From CAWIUB01 sp963839175 (GTDB lineage Bacteria; Actinomycetota; Actinomycetes; Mycobacteriales; Jatrophihabitantaceae), in contig CAWIUB010000021.1 in assembly GCA_963839175.1 (NCBI GenBank), positions 1-64,000 on the forward strand: a DNA stretch of 64,000 bases. The letters are read 5' to 3'. Under the pieces are notes generated by a model, which did not search any database, was not told the DNA's origin, and worked only from the letters and a program-made list of their open reading frames with translations. Shown piece after piece: positions 62,705 through 64,000 of this stretch (the first letter of the stretch is position 1; the number at the start of each line of letters is the position of its first letter). Both the position numbers and the translations under genes were made by a program.

Positions 62705-64000
62705 CTACTCGACACCGATCAGCAGGGGGAAGTTCGGCTGCCCGCCGTCGAAAACCGCGACCTCGACGAGCGGCTGAGCGGCGGTCAGGTATGCCTTCAG
62801 CGCCTCGACGCCCGCTGCATCGGCCTCGGCACCAGTCACAATCGTGATCAGCTCGCCCCCAGCGGCCAGCAGGCGGTCGAGGACTGCCCGGGTCACCGAC
62901 TCGACGTCTTTCCCGATCTCGACGACCTCACCGACGATCAGCCCCAGCACGTCACCGGGCTGACAGCGGCCGACCGACGTGAGCGCCTCGCGCTGAGCGA
63001 CGGTGATCTCGGCCCACCGGGTGGCGGCGGCCGCCTCGGCCATCGCGATGACGTCCTGGTGGAAATGTCGGCTGGCGTCATGGACGGCGACCGCCGCGAG
63101 GCCCTGCACCGGCGAATGGGTGGGGACGACGGCCACCTCGACCCCGACGGCGCGAGCTTCGTCGGCGGCGGCATCGGCCACATCCGACGTCTGCGTGGCG
63201 TTGGGCAGCAGGATCACCTGCGCGGCGCCGGTGGCCAGCACCGCGTCGAGGACTTTCGCCTGGGACGGGTCGACGCCCGCTCCCGCCTCGACCACCCGCA
63301 CCCCCTCGCCGCTGAACAGGTGCGCCAAACCGTCGCCTGGCGCGACCGCGACCACTGCCACGCCCGTCCGGCTCGGCCGTACCTCGATCGCGTCGGCGGC
63401 GATCTGGTCGGCGAAGCGCACGACCGTGATCCGCCGGGTACGTCCCGCCTCGACGCCGGCCTCGATCGCCGCACCCACGTCGTCGACGTGCACGTGGACG
63501 CTCCACAGCCCGTCGCCGGTCCCGGCCACCACCACCGAATCGCCGATGGCGGCAAGCTCTGCACGCAGCAGGGCGACCAGCTCTTCGTTCGCGTGCAGCA
63601 GATACTGGACCTCGTAGCCGAATTCGGCGCTGCCCGATTCACGCATCGCCTGCAGCGCATCGCGACAGCGGACCACCCGCGGCGGCCGGCCGGCCGGCTC
63701 CTCGACTCCCGTGACGATGCTGGCCAGCGCACCGAGCAGCACCACCAGCCCGCGGCCGCCCGCGTCGACGACCCCGGCGCGGGCCAGGACGGGCAGCTGC
63801 TCAGGCGTATGCCGCAAGGCCTCGGCGGCACCGGCGAGCGCCGCGGTAACCACCGACGGCAGCGTTGCCGACGGGGGCACACCACGTGCAGCGTCGGCCG
63901 CCGCCCGAGCGACCGATAGGATCGTGCCCTCGACCGGTCGCGCCACCGCGGCATATGCGTGACTCGCGGCCACCTGCAGGCCGCGGCGCAGCCGATTGCC
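62705..64000 (-). CDS. DAK-phosphatase/FakA-like kinase, 5' end outside window
   Basis: Reading continues past the window edge (GNRLRRGLQVAASHAYAAVA), so the true start is missing; a GTG at 63973 is merely internal. Visible residues: ARPVEGTILSVARAAADAAR and LARAGVVDAGGRGLVVLLGA (end of the DhaL-like ATP-binding domain). Then comes the ~310-residue fatty-acid-kinase (DegV-related) middle and end with FGYEVQYLLHANEELVAL, VVVAGTGDGLWSVHVHVDDV and VEVAVFDGGQPNFPLLIGVE. Related FakA kinases phosphorylate fatty acids bound to FakB partners. Upstream of recG as in mycobacteria. Confidence 0.88.
   Translation of the reverse strand, partial: GNRLRRGLQVAASHAYAAVARPVEGTILSVARAAADAARGVPPSATLPSVVTAALAGAAEALRHTPEQLPVLARAGVVDAGGRGLVVLLGALASIVTGVEEPAGRPPRVVRCRDALQAMRESGSAEFGYEVQYLLHANEELVALLRAELAAIGDSVVVAGTGDGLWSVHVHVDDVGAAIEAGVEAGRTRRITVVRFADQIAADAIEVRPSRTGVAVVAVAPGDGLAHLFSGEGVRVVEAGAGVDPSQAKVLDAVLATGAAQVILLPNATQTSDVADAAADEARAVGVEVAVVPTHSPVQGLAAVAVHDASRHFHQDVIAMAEAAAATRWAEITVAQREALTSVGRCQPGDVLGLIVGEVVEIGKDVESVTRAVLDRLLAAGGELITIVTGAEADAAGVEALKAYLTAAQPLVEVAVFDGGQPNFPLLIGVE

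Overview
This is a high-GC, gene-dense stretch of an actinobacterial chromosome. The content and order of the right half (DAK-phosphatase/fakA-like, recG, rsmD, coaD, sepIVA-like, DUF177, rpmF, rnc, fpg, smc, ftsY, glnD-glnB-amtB) match what I know of Mycobacteriales and related actinomycetes. The lysX fusion (MprF plus LysRS), pdtaR, DUF3068 and the tRNA Gly-Cys-Val cluster point the same way. I cannot name genus or species.

Region 1 (1-13.2 kb) is an accessory scrapyard. An IS1182-type element sits at the left edge. Next come a truncated PAP2 phosphatase divergent from an intact diacylglycerol kinase-like gene, and an antisense fragment of a PhoD-type phosphatase. An rve-integrase insertion sequence (4.8-10.5 kb) is already frameshifted. 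It was split by a 3.5-kb recombinase-in-trio (RIT) element carrying three overlapping tyrosine recombinase genes and structured ends, and an IS1595-type element landed at the RIT right border. On the far side lies a frameshifted MOSC-domain pseudogene, then about 2 kb with only one excisionase-like gene. The region closes with 3' fragments of a tmRNA and of a tRNA-Met, read here as attachment-site scars of lost integrative elements.

Region 2 (13.2-34.2 kb) is core chromosome: tRNA-Val, -Cys and -Gly; coaE, rpsA; a flavoprotein dehydrogenase; a methyltransferase; a DUF3068 protein; a fasciclin lipoprotein; a DoxX-like protein; lysX; a Uma2 protein; polA; a GNAT acetyltransferase; pdtaR with a decayed partial duplicate beside it; tRNA-Leu(CAA); an SDR; an aromatic amino acid decarboxylase; tesB; pyk.

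Region 3 (34.2-44.9 kb) is nitrogen assimilation: amtB-glnB-glnD in overlapping order behind a GlnR-like box, followed by a full-length gltB without gltD. The place after gltB is taken by a frameshifted AbiEi/DUF559-like gene bracketed by two copies of a palindromic repeat.

Region 4 (44.9-64 kb) has the threonine-degradation pair tdh-kbl, two back-to-back toxin-antitoxin modules, ftsY with its last 35 bases reiterated downstream, two tandem L,D-transpeptidase lipoproteins, smc, a small coiled-coil protein, and the run fpg-rnc-rpmF-DUF177-sepIVA-like-coaD-rsmD-recG-fakA-like, all on the minus strand. The last gene is cut by the window end.
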